45,781 nt of DNA from Verrucomicrobium sp. BvORR034 (GTDB taxonomy: Bacteria; Verrucomicrobiota; Verrucomicrobiia; Verrucomicrobiales; Verrucomicrobiaceae): NCBI RefSeq assembly GCF_000739635.1, contig NZ_BATQ01000123.1, positions 1 through 45,781 on the forward strand. The letters are read 5' to 3'. This document shows positions 9,020 through 16,938 of the stretch, in pieces; the stretch's first letter is position 1, and each line of letters begins with the position of its first letter. The notes beneath the pieces are model-generated. The model searched no databases. It was not told the origin of the DNA and was given only the letters and a program-made list of their open reading frames with translations. The position numbers and the translations under genes were made by a program.

Positions 9020-11587
9020 ATGAGTTCCCTTCTGCGCCACACGGTCTATTCGCTCTGCTCCATGGCGCTGCTGGCAGCTCCGCCAGCGGGCTTTCCGCAG
9101 GGGGGGGCGCCGTCCCCAACGCCGGGACTCGCCCCAACACCCGGCAACCCACCCGCCGCAGGATCGCCGGACGTCAAGCCGTCAACGTCTGTCAAAGATC
9201 AGCTCGAAAAGGCCACTACCCCGGCCGGGTTCGTGGAAAGTCTGGTCAAAAGTCACATTGAAACCGTGGAGCCGCTGGCAGGCCCCGGCCGCAATGACCT
9301 GCTGAGGTGGAGTGAAACCGCCTACCACCTGCGGTGGGTCAAAGCCAACCACACCATCACTGATCCTCAAAAGCAGGAAGAAGCCTCCTTCAAGGAATGG
9401 AAACGCGGAGTGCCCACGGAAGATGTCACCCGGGCCATTGCGCGGCTGGCTGCGGAGTTCCCGGTTCGCTACTACTTCAAGAAGCCCGAAACTCCCGCCG
9501 CGACGGGTCCCAAGTTTGTTTTGCTCCATCTTGCCCCCTGGAGCGCCACCCAGGAACTGTACCTGCCGATGGACGATGCCGGATGGCAAAGCCTCGCCAT
9601 GGAACTGGCATCCCGCACCAATCTCAAGATGGAGAAGTACGCGGACAACCGGTGCAGGATCGAAGGCCACCCTCTGGCCATGGATGAGGTGGCTCGCGAA
9701 GCAGACCGAGTTCGTTCTGAACGCATGTTTGGCTTCTCCCCTGCACCGCAATCGCGCGCCAATGAATCTGCCCCAACTGCCATCTTCAATGGAAAAGCCA
9801 TCTCAGCCTCCCTGGGCACACCCTCTCCAGGCAAGGTGACCGACCCCGCCCTCATCGCAGACCCTACCGGTGGCGTCGGGACACACAGCCCTCTCGAGTC
9901 CGCGGCAGCCGTGCCCTCCGTCCAGCCGCCACGCGATTTTCTCAAGATTGGCAAGATGGTGGTGAAGATCTTCCAGCTACGCCACGCCTCTGTGGAGGGG
10001 CAGGCCTTGAACACCGCGCCGAGATCTGCAACCGACCTTCCCACCCAGGTGAAAATCCCCGGTGTGGCAACCGCGTTTGTTGAGATCACAGGAAAGATCT
10101 TCGGCACCAATGCACCACGGCGGCTTTCCAGCGGAGGGACCGATGTGTTTGAAAAGGCTCTCGTTCTGGCAGGCACCGCCCAGCGCCTAGGAAACAACCT
10201 TGGCACGGATTACTACAAACCTTTCCCCATGGCTGGACAACAGGAGTCAGCTGCCGTGCTGGAACAACTGCTGAGAGACAGCTCCTTCAACAACAAAATC
10301 GCCAACAACTTGGAAAACGCTCCTGTCGCCCCCGGCTCGGGCGGGGCCGACACTGGCGACAATTCCAGCGAATCGGAAAACTCCCGTATCCAAGTCATGC
10401 CACCGGTGCAGAAACTTCTGCCTGAGGGGGTGGTGAGAGTGTATCCCCAGGAGTTTATCCCCCAGCAGCCGACCATCGCCAAGTTCGACACCGCCGGGGC
10501 CGACAAGCGAGGGTACGAATCAGGCATGGTCTCCAAGAGCGGGCCCGTGCCTCCGGCCACCAATGTGCCCACACTCCGCGGGGTGGTCATCGCGGAACGG
10601 GCCACAAACCGCCTCATCGTTTGCGATCTGGAGGAGCGAATCCCCATCTACGAGAAGATCGTCGCGCAGCTGGATGTAGCCCCCCAGCTGGTCGAGATCA
10701 GCGCGTCCATCATGGACGTGAATGCCAATGACACACTCGAGTGGGGAGTGGACTGGGCAGGATTGGGCAGGGAGGAAATAACGGAAGCCGTCGGCACCGC
10801 CGCCAGTTCCTTTGACGGCGGGCTCAGGTTTGGCGGGGAGGCGGCGAACAATGGCCTCCGTGTCCTGACCACTCCGGCGGGAGTGCTTACCGCGGACAAG
10901 GTGTTTCACCCCGTTGGGTTGAATGTCTCCACGCTCATCACGGGGACCAGCGGCAAACTCGCCGCGCGGATCCAGGCCCTGGAGACCAACGGCCGCGCCC
11001 AAGTCGTCTCCCGGCCGGTCCTTTTGACGGTGGCGAACACTGAGGCCCTCTTCTATGACAACAATTCCCTCCTGCTTCCCGTGCCTGGAGAATTCAACGC
11101 CGATCTCTTCCGCATCAATGCTCCCCTGGCCCTCCGCATCAAGCCGGTGGTGATGGAACGACCTGATGGCAAAGCCATCCTTCTGGAGATCGAAATCAAG
11201 GACGACAACATCACCGCCACGGCGAATGACGGCACTGTGAATGCCACAGCCAAACCTACGGCCCTGCTGGCGGAAAGCTCCATCTACACTCGGGCACTGG
11301 TGCAGGAAGGCCAGAGTCTCCTGCTGGGAGGACGCTATCGGCATGAACAACGCAAGCAAGTCGGAGCCGTTCCCATCTTGAGCCGCATCCCGCTGGTGGG
11401 TCTGGCCTTTAAGGACCGGCAGAACTCCGACCTGAAGCTGCAACGGTTGTTTCTCATTACCCCGCGTCTCGTGTCACCGGAGGAAGTTCATCCGCTGGGT
11501 CCGGAACTTCCCATGCCCCAGGCCGCCCCCATCCCGGCAGATCCATCCCTGTTTCCCGCCCAAACCGCCGCCCCCCGAATGAAATGA
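9020..11587 (+). CDS. Secretin, type III secretion (SctC-like), first of a tandem pair
   Basis: 855 residues from ATG 9020. The frame is open further 5', but that part overlaps the protease gene, and 9020 begins a signal-peptide-like stretch. A Pro/Gly-rich segment follows, then N-domains at about residues 90-250, a secretin N1-like module with F-Q-L-R-H-A-S and I-P-G-V-A-T at about 320-350, and a second around 515-550 (V-V-I-A-E-R-A-T-N-R-L-I-V). The secretin core (about 560-830) has L-D-V-A-P-Q-L-V-E-I-S-A, V-V-S-R-P-V-L-L-T and E-G-Q-S-L-L-L-G-G-R-Y. It ends with the V-P-I-L-S-R-I-P-L-V-G motif and I-T-P-R-L. Secretins form the outer-membrane ring of type II, III and IV-pilus machines; the core order and spacing fit SctC best. 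No ATPase or export-gate genes lie in the window. Confidence 0.85.
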   Translation: MSSLLRHTVYSLCSMALLAAPPAGFPQGGAPSPTPGLAPTPGNPPAAGSPDVKPSTSVKDQLEKATTPAGFVESLVKSHIETVEPLAGPGRNDLLRWSETAYHLRWVKANHTITDPQKQEEASFKEWKRGVPTEDVTRAIARLAAEFPVRYYFKKPETPAATGPKFVLLHLAPWSATQELYLPMDDAGWQSLAMELASRTNLKMEKYADNRCRIEGHPLAMDEVAREADRVRSERMFGFSPAPQSRANESAPTAIFNGKAISASLGTPSPGKVTDPALIADPTGGVGTHSPLESAAAVPSVQPPRDFLKIGKMVVKIFQLRHASVEGQALNTAPRSATDLPTQVKIPGVATAFVEITGKIFGTNAPRRLSSGGTDVFEKALVLAGTAQRLGNNLGTDYYKPFPMAGQQESAAVLEQLLRDSSFNNKIANNLENAPVAPGSGGADTGDNSSESENSRIQVMPPVQKLLPEGVVRVYPQEFIPQQPTIAKFDTAGADKRGYESGMVSKSGPVPPATNVPTLRGVVIAERATNRLIVCDLEERIPIYEKIVAQLDVAPQLVEISASIMDVNANDTLEWGVDWAGLGREEITEAVGTAASSFDGGLRFGGEAANNGLRVLTTPAGVLTADKVFHPVGLNVSTLITGTSGKLAARIQALETNGRAQVVSRPVLLTVANTEALFYDNNSLLLPVPGEFNADLFRINAPLALRIKPVVMERPDGKAILLEIEIKDDNITATANDGTVNATAKPTALLAESSIYTRALVQEGQSLLLGGRYRHEQRKQVGAVPILSRIPLVGLAFKDRQNSDLKLQRLFLITPRLVSPEEVHPLGPELPMPQAAPIPADPSLFPAQTAAPRMK

Positions 11588-13542
11588 GCCGGCAATCCTC
11601 CCTCCCCCCCCTCCTAAGCCAGCGCCTGCTCCGCCAGTTGCTGTTATGGCTGCTGTCCCTCCTCATCACCACCTCGAACCAGATCCACGCTATCACAGTG
11701 GACGATAGCTTCTGGCGGCAGCCAACGGAGGTCTTCAAAGCAACAACGGATGCCTCCGCCGCTACGGAGGCGGCGAAGCTCAAGGCCACAGTCACTCAGC
11801 TCTGCCGGGGGGAAGGCATCACCCCTGAATTCCAAAACGTGGACGGTCTTAAGAAATTCACCGCCCCCTCCCCAGGGATGCGCACCCCTTTTCTTCAGGA
11901 GCTGCTCACCAAAAACGGTCTGGATGCCTGCTTCTTCAAAAGCACACGGAGTCTCCTCGTCTTCAAGCCTGATGCAGGCTTTGACCGTCGGTACAAGCTG
12001 GTGCCAGCCAGTTTCGACGCTCTGCGGGCGGCACTCCAGTCCAGCATGGCGGGGCCGGAGATGAAGTTTGAACAACCCACTGCCAATCTCAGCCTCAGCG
12101 GGCCGGACGCCTACCTCAATCACATGCAGAACGTCGCTGCCAAGTTGGGCCTCAGATTGGAAGCCGCTTCCGTCGCCGCCCCTGCCCCTGCCCCTGCCGC
12201 TCCAGCTCCTGTTGGCAAAACGGCGATGATCTTTCCGCTCAAATACGCCCGCGCGGAGGCAGAGCGAAACCAACTCCGTGCCACAGTCTTGGGCAGCGCC
12301 ACCGCCACGGGTGCCGTGGATGTGAGGGAAAGCGCGGGGGTGGTGCAAATCCTGCGGAACATGCTGATTGCTGATCTGGCAAAACCCGCCACGGACGAAC
12401 CCTTCATCACCGCCGACCCCACTCGCAATGCCGTCATCATCGTTGATGATCCTGGCAGGGAGCCTCGCTACCGCGAGATCATCGACATGCTGGATGTGCC
12501 CCGGTTCATGGTGGAAATTACTGCGGCGATTGTGGACCTTGAGGTGAGCGACGGTCTGGACTGGCAAAGTAGTTTCCTCGTCAGAGGCACCCAGAAGATC
12601 GAGAGCCGGGAAGTGCCTTTTCGGGTCGGGTTTGGGGCTGATCGTCGATTCTTTGACACCAATCCCACCACGGGTGCCATCACCGGCTCTCCTTTTGACA
12701 AGGACCCGCCCGAGATCCCCGCTGCCCTCACCACCGGCGCATTGGGGCTGAACCAGACCACACTCATTGTAGGATCCAGCTATGCCGTGCTCTCCAACAT
12801 CCGCGCATTGGAACAACGGGGAAAAGCTCAAGTGCTCTCCCGTCCTTCGGTGTTGACCATGGACAACCAGCCAGCCCGGCTCACGGATCAGACAAGTGCC
12901 GTACTGCCCGTAGCGGGGGAACGCCAGTCCTACCTGTACAAGGTGGCGTCTGGCCTCGATCTCGTCGTGCTACCCCGCATCATGAATCATCCGAACGGCG
13001 GACCAGGAAAGGTCTACCTCGGAATCGAAGTAGGCGACGGCTCGCTGACCGACGCTGAAATTGCCAGCCCCAACGTGGCAGCCTCCACGAATGACAACCG
13101 GGTCATCACCCAGGCGGTGGTGCAGACCGGTGAGAGCCTCCTCATCGGCGGGCGCTATCGGAACCAGGAAGTGAAATCTGAATCTGGCATCCCCATTCTC
13201 AGCAAGATCCCGGTGGTGGGACTGCCCTTCAAGAACAAGAAAGTCACCAACGGTCGCTTCCAACGGCTCTACCTGATCACGCCCCGCATCATCAATCCAG
13301 ACAACCCTCAGGGCCCGGCCGACGATGTGATTCAGGCCACTTTGGGACCCCAGATCAGCATCCCCATCGATCCGGCGACCATGGCGGAAGCGGGTCGCCC
13401 CCTCAACAACACACCGGCACCCCGCTCAACATCCCCAGCGGTGCCACCCGCAACTCCCCCACCCGGCCAAGGAGACGACGTGAATCCGCCTCCCCGCAGA
13501 GCGAGCTGGCTCAAACGTCTCTTCAAGAAGAACGACCCTTAG
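11584..13542 (+). CDS. Secretin, type III secretion (SctC-like), second of a tandem pair
   Basis: 652 residues, starting on the ATGA overlap with the first secretin's stop, so the two are translationally coupled. It has an N-terminal signal peptide (hydrophobic stretch at about 15-30, ending near I-H-A), then N0-like and N1-like domains. An Ala-Pro linker at about 197-210 precedes F-P-L-K-Y-A-R-A, the SctC-type N-domain signature. Next come D-P-T-R-N-A-V-I-I-V-D-D and L-D-V-P-R-F-M-V-E-I-T-A. The core has V-L-S-R-P-S-V-L-T, T-G-E-S-L-L-I-G-G-R-Y-R and I-P-I-L-S-K-I-P-V-V-G. The tail (590-652) is Pro-rich and ends in a basic patch. It is about 200 residues shorter than its neighbour and clearly paralogous, so the pair may be an old duplication or may form mixed or alternative rings. 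Confidence 0.87.
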   Translation: MSRQSSLPPLLSQRLLRQLLLWLLSLLITTSNQIHAITVDDSFWRQPTEVFKATTDASAATEAAKLKATVTQLCRGEGITPEFQNVDGLKKFTAPSPGMRTPFLQELLTKNGLDACFFKSTRSLLVFKPDAGFDRRYKLVPASFDALRAALQSSMAGPEMKFEQPTANLSLSGPDAYLNHMQNVAAKLGLRLEAASVAAPAPAPAAPAPVGKTAMIFPLKYARAEAERNQLRATVLGSATATGAVDVRESAGVVQILRNMLIADLAKPATDEPFITADPTRNAVIIVDDPGREPRYREIIDMLDVPRFMVEITAAIVDLEVSDGLDWQSSFLVRGTQKIESREVPFRVGFGADRRFFDTNPTTGAITGSPFDKDPPEIPAALTTGALGLNQTTLIVGSSYAVLSNIRALEQRGKAQVLSRPSVLTMDNQPARLTDQTSAVLPVAGERQSYLYKVASGLDLVVLPRIMNHPNGGPGKVYLGIEVGDGSLTDAEIASPNVAASTNDNRVITQAVVQTGESLLIGGRYRNQEVKSESGIPILSKIPVVGLPFKNKKVTNGRFQRLYLITPRIINPDNPQGPADDVIQATLGPQISIPIDPATMAEAGRPLNNTPAPRSTSPAVPPATPPPGQGDDVNPPPRRASWLKRLFKKNDP

Positions 13543-13584
13543 GATAGTTTCCCACAGAGGTTTCCACCAACAACATCCCTCCCA

Positions 13585-14037
13585 ATGTCACGCCTGCTCA
13601 AGACCCGCCTACTGGCCGCGGCCAGCTTCAGCCTTGCCGCCTTCCTCAGCTCGTGCCAGAGCGTCCTGCCGTACAAAATGGGCGGGAACCCCGCAAACTT
13701 GCGCCCGGGCGCCACTGCGGTGGAGGTGGTGGCAGAAATGGGGTCACCCACAAGCAAGCAACAACATGTACGTGGTGAGACGTGGGTGTATAAAGACTAC
13801 TGGTGGGTCAAGGAGGTCTGGGTGCCCCATTGGGCCTCCTGGGAAATCTACATGGAGAAGCCTCCCGGCAAGCTGAGTATCCTCCGCATGTGCGGCTGGA
13901 AGCTCGTGGACCCACCCGGTCAGGAGCCAGATGTGAGGAGCGCGGTGTATGTGCGGCGACGGAGTGTACCGACGGTGCCAGTTCAGACGACACCCGCCCC
14001 GCTGCCGCCCATGGTCCGCGACAAGAACCCGCCGTGA
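13585..14037 (+). CDS. Small lipoprotein, possible secretin pilotin
   Basis: 150 residues. The signal ends in a lipobox (L-S-S-C at about residues 21-24). The mature part begins with a segment like the SmpA/BamE fold (L-R-P-G-A-T-A-V-E-V-V-A-E-M-G-S-P-T, the pattern around G-M-x-x-x-x-V-x-x-x-L-G-x-P). It then has an unusual Trp-rich region (W-V-Y-K-D-Y-W-W-V-K-E-V-W-V) and a Pro-rich tail. The start is 42 bp downstream of the second secretin. Small lipoproteins next to secretins often act as pilotins that carry the secretin to the outer membrane; that role is suggested only by position and size. It is otherwise unrecognised. Confidence 0.7.
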   Translation: MSRLLKTRLLAAASFSLAAFLSSCQSVLPYKMGGNPANLRPGATAVEVVAEMGSPTSKQQHVRGETWVYKDYWWVKEVWVPHWASWEIYMEKPPGKLSILRMCGWKLVDPPGQEPDVRSAVYVRRRSVPTVPVQTTPAPLPPMVRDKNPP

Positions 14038-14125
14038 TGACCGTTCCGGATAACGAACCGCCGTCGGAGCTTCTGGGATAGCCAGCACCTTCCTCGCGAT
14101 CAATCGCATGGGAGCTCGCGATTCA

Positions 14126-14149
14126 GTTGCAGGAGGTCTCTCCTGCAAC
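14126..14149 (+). promoter_or_regulatory. Perfect 10-bp hairpin covering a Shine-Dalgarno-like AGGAGG
   Basis: GTTGCAGGAG and CTCCTGCAAC form a perfect 10-bp stem around a GTCT loop, ending 13 bases before the ATG at 14163. The AGGAGG lies mostly in the left arm, so folding would hide it. This could gate translation of the small membrane protein, or act as a weak terminator of the secretin operon (no T-run follows). Confidence 0.5.
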
Positions 14150-14162
14150 CCTCGCGAATCTC

Positions 14163-14339
14163 ATGAAACTTGAACCACCCAACCCCGCCCCCATCCCCAA
14201 GAATCGAGCCCTGCTCATCGGGACCATCCTCGCCATTCTGTTCGCCTTCATTGCCACCATCGTTACCTGGGGCGTTCTCTGGTCCCATGGACATGAGGAG
14301 GCTGAAAAGACAGTGACACCGGTCGAGGCCAAACCATGA
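14163..14339 (+). CDS. Small single-pass membrane protein
   Basis: A 58-residue protein with a short Pro-rich N-terminus, one hydrophobic helix (about residues 18-40) and a charged E/K-rich tail. I chose ATG 14163, although the frame is open a little further upstream through non-ATG codons. Its last codon and stop overlap the next gene's ATG (ATGA), which supports its being a real coupled gene. No family is recognised. It heads the run with DUF72 and MgtC. Confidence 0.6.
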   Translation: MKLEPPNPAPIPKNRALLIGTILAILFAFIATIVTWGVLWSHGHEEAEKTVTPVEAKP

Positions 14340-15277
14340 AGACGGCACCAGGACACCAGGTCCATGGTGAAATTCGCATCGGCATCTCCGGATGGACCTA
14401 TGCCCCTTGGAGGGGAAAGTGGTACCCAAAGGGACTCACCCACAAGCGGGAACTGGAGTACGCCTCCCGTCAGGTCCGCTCCATTGAGATCAACGGCACC
14501 TTCTACTCCCTTCAGCGGCCCAAGAGCTTTCAAGCCTGGTACGATGCCACCCCACCGGACTTCGTCTTTGCCGTCAAGGCACCCCGCTACATCACCCACG
14601 TCAAAAGGCTGAAGGACATCGCCGAGCCGCTGGCCAACTTCTTTGCTTCCGGGATGTTGTGTCTGAAGGAGAAACTTGGCCCGGTTCTCTGGCAGTTCCC
14701 TCCGAGCTTCAAGTACCAGCCCGAACTTATGACGGCCTTTTTCAAGATGCTGCCTGCCAGCACCACCGCAGCGCTCCGGCTGGCGCGGAAACACAACGCA
14801 AAGGTGCAGGGGCGCACCGCCTTCCCCAAGATCAAACCTCGCCCCATGAGGCATGCGATTGAGGTGCGCCATCCTTCTTTTGTCTGCCCGGAGTTCGTGG
14901 AACAACTGCGCGAGTTCGACGTGGCCCTCGTGGTGGCGGACACAGCCGGTCGATGGCCGTTCATGGAGGACCTCACCAGTGATTTCATCTACCTGCGTCT
15001 TCACGGAGATGAGGAACTCTATGTCAGCGGTTATACCCAGGCGGCACTGAAAACATGGCAGCGCAAGATCGACTTATGGGCGCGCGGACGTCAACCTCGC
15101 GGGTGCCGGACCCACGCCCCCAGAGATCACTCCCACCCAGGAGTCAAAGATGTGTATGCGTACTTCGACAATGACGTCAAAGTCCACGCACCATACGACG
15201 CCATCGACCTAGCTCACAAGCTTCATGCAGACGCCCCAACCAGTTCCAGAACCAAAGGCGATGATATGGCAAGATGA
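14336..15277 (+). CDS. DUF72 family protein
   Basis: A 313-residue protein with the full set of DUF72 landmarks: R-I-G-I-S-G-W-T-Y near the start, then W-R-G-K-W-Y-P, E-I-N-G-T-F-Y at about residue 55, F-V-F-A-V-K-A, the internal L-G-P-V-L-W-Q-F-P-P, A-I-E-V-R-H-P-S-F, and Y-L-R-L-H-G near 220. DUF72 proteins have a TIM-barrel fold of uncertain function and are widespread in bacteria. It overlaps both neighbours by ATGA, giving a tight operon with a small membrane protein and MgtC. No catalytic role can be assigned. Confidence 0.88.
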   Translation: MKTAPGHQVHGEIRIGISGWTYAPWRGKWYPKGLTHKRELEYASRQVRSIEINGTFYSLQRPKSFQAWYDATPPDFVFAVKAPRYITHVKRLKDIAEPLANFFASGMLCLKEKLGPVLWQFPPSFKYQPELMTAFFKMLPASTTAALRLARKHNAKVQGRTAFPKIKPRPMRHAIEVRHPSFVCPEFVEQLREFDVALVVADTAGRWPFMEDLTSDFIYLRLHGDEELYVSGYTQAALKTWQRKIDLWARGRQPRGCRTHAPRDHSHPGVKDVYAYFDNDVKVHAPYDAIDLAHKLHADAPTSSRTKGDDMAR

Positions 15278-15807
15278 CTTGGGAATCCGCCACCAATGAA
15301 CTGACCGTCCTCCTGAGAGCATTGGTCGCCCTCTTCCTGGGCGGGCTGCTGGGTTGGGAACGCGAAAATGCCGGCAAGTGGGCTGGCTTGCGAACCCATA
15401 TGCTGGTGGCCCTCGCCTCGCTCATTTTCATCAGCCTTGGTCAAATGCTGATCGCGGACACTCTAAAGGTCAGCCACCAGGCCGACCGGTCCATCGTTCA
15501 AGCAGATCCTTCACGCATGATCGAAGCCATCGTCGCTGGCATCGCGTTTCTTGGCGCTGGCACCATATTCCGGGACAATTCGGCGGGAAAAGCCCGCGGC
15601 CTTACCACGGCCGCCTCTCTGCTGACCACCGCCACCATCGGCATCGCCGTGGCCATCGACCGCTATCTTATCGCCATCGGAGTCACGGCACTGTGTTTGA
15701 TCACTCTTCATACCCTCAACCGACTTTCCGGCCAGATTCACCAGTCTTCAGGAGGTGAAAAGGGAGGTGCAACTGATTCAGCACGGAAAAACGATCTGGA
15801 AAAATGA
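15274..15807 (+). CDS. MgtC/SapB family membrane protein
   Basis: A 177-residue membrane protein with the MgtC/SapB signature: L-G-G-L-L-G-W-E-R at about residues 22-30, A-G-L-R-T-H-M-L-V, then I-V-A-G-I-A-F-L-G-A-G-T-I at about 87-99 and G-L-T-T-A-A-S-L-L-T-T-A. About four to five transmembrane helices are evident. It lacks the extra C-terminal ACT-like domain of pathogen MgtC and ends in a short hydrophilic tail, as in the shorter SapB type. MgtC proteins affect growth in low magnesium and membrane potential; members outside pathogens are poorly defined. It starts on the DUF72 stop. Confidence 0.87.
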   Translation: MTWESATNELTVLLRALVALFLGGLLGWERENAGKWAGLRTHMLVALASLIFISLGQMLIADTLKVSHQADRSIVQADPSRMIEAIVAGIAFLGAGTIFRDNSAGKARGLTTAASLLTTATIGIAVAIDRYLIAIGVTALCLITLHTLNRLSGQIHQSSGGEKGGATDSARKNDLEK

Positions 15808-15837
15808 TCATCCACTCCACGCGACTACCCTGCTCTG

Positions 15838-16800
15838 CTATTTGACGAGGGCTACGTCATGCTGGACCATTTCACGGACCATCTCCTCGAAGGTGAACGT
15901 GGGTGACCATCCAAGCTCCGCACGAATGAGGCTGGAATCTCCCACCAAAGGCACGGCATCCTCCTGACGAAAGAAGCGGTCGACACTGACGACATGCTCC
16001 TGCCAGTCCAATCCGACTTGAGAGAAAGCAGCAGCGCAGAATTCACGGACGGTGCGCAGATGGCCAGTGGCGAGAACATAGTCTTTGGGCACAGGCTGGT
16101 TGACCATCAAATGCATGGCACGCACGTAATCCGGCGCATAGCCCCAGTCTCGACGTGCGTCCAGGTTCCCCAGTTCGAGGCGATATTTCTGCCCTGACGC
16201 GATCCGGGCCACTGCTCGAGTGATTTTGCGCGTCACAAACTCAGGACGCCGTCTGGGACTCTCATGATTGTACAGAATGCCGGTCACGCAATACATGCCG
16301 TACGACTCCCGATAATTCCGCACCAGATGATGAGAAGTCACCTTGCTGATCCCGTAGGGATTGCGCGGAAGAAATGGCGTCTGCTCCGACTGGGGAGCCT
16401 CTGTGGGCCGGCCAAACATCTCACTGCTCCCTGCAAAGTAGAACCGGCAGTCCGGTTGCAGATCCTGAAGGGTGGCTAGCAGGAAATGGGTACCGCTGAT
16501 GTTGGCAAACATCGTGTGAAAACCATCTGCAAGATGCTCGCCCACGAAGCTCACTGAAGCGAGGTGATAGCACTCGTCGAACTTGTACTTCTTAATCAGG
16601 CGGTGCAGCCCGGGAAAGCTGTCCAGGCTGATCGCATGCAGGAGGCACTGATTGAGCACCTCCCCCGTTCTGCCTCCCTCCAGGCTTTCCAAATTTGTCT
16701 GGCGCACCAAGCCATGCACTTCGTAGCCCAGAGAGAGAAGATGCTCCGCCAAATAGGTGCCATCCTGACCCGTGATTCCAGTGATGAGTGCCCGCTTCAT
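15838..16800 (-). CDS. gmd: GDP-mannose 4,6-dehydratase
   Basis: A 320-residue short-chain-dehydrogenase fold enzyme. ATG 16800 gives the canonical MKRALITGITGQDG start; the frame stays open upstream, but without family sequence. Landmarks are G-I-T-G-Q-D-G (NADP-binding), Y-H-L-A-S-V-S-F-V, F-A-G-S-S-E-M-F-G, and the Tyr-Lys pair in P-Y-G-I-S-K. Next come L-Y-N-H-E-S-P-R-R and F-V-T-R-K-I-T-R-A, the hallmark GDP-mannose dehydratase segments. It converts GDP-mannose to GDP-4-keto-6-deoxymannose for fucose, rhamnose or related surface sugars. It diverges from an rmlD-like reductase at 16939, which might use its product. Confidence 0.88.
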   Translation of the reverse strand: MKRALITGITGQDGTYLAEHLLSLGYEVHGLVRQTNLESLEGGRTGEVLNQCLLHAISLDSFPGLHRLIKKYKFDECYHLASVSFVGEHLADGFHTMFANISGTHFLLATLQDLQPDCRFYFAGSSEMFGRPTEAPQSEQTPFLPRNPYGISKVTSHHLVRNYRESYGMYCVTGILYNHESPRRRPEFVTRKITRAVARIASGQKYRLELGNLDARRDWGYAPDYVRAMHLMVNQPVPKDYVLATGHLRTVREFCAAAFSQVGLDWQEHVVSVDRFFRQEDAVPLVGDSSLIRAELGWSPTFTFEEMVREMVQHDVALVK

Positions 16801-16938
16801 TCTCGCCCCATCGTGGCACGATCTTGAATCTGAGCAAGATCGAAGGCCGGGCGGGGAGGATTTTGATCGATGCCACCGGATTGCGACGAGCAGAAACTTC
16901 TTGCCTCCCCCCCTGATCACGCCACTATGGCCGCTCGC

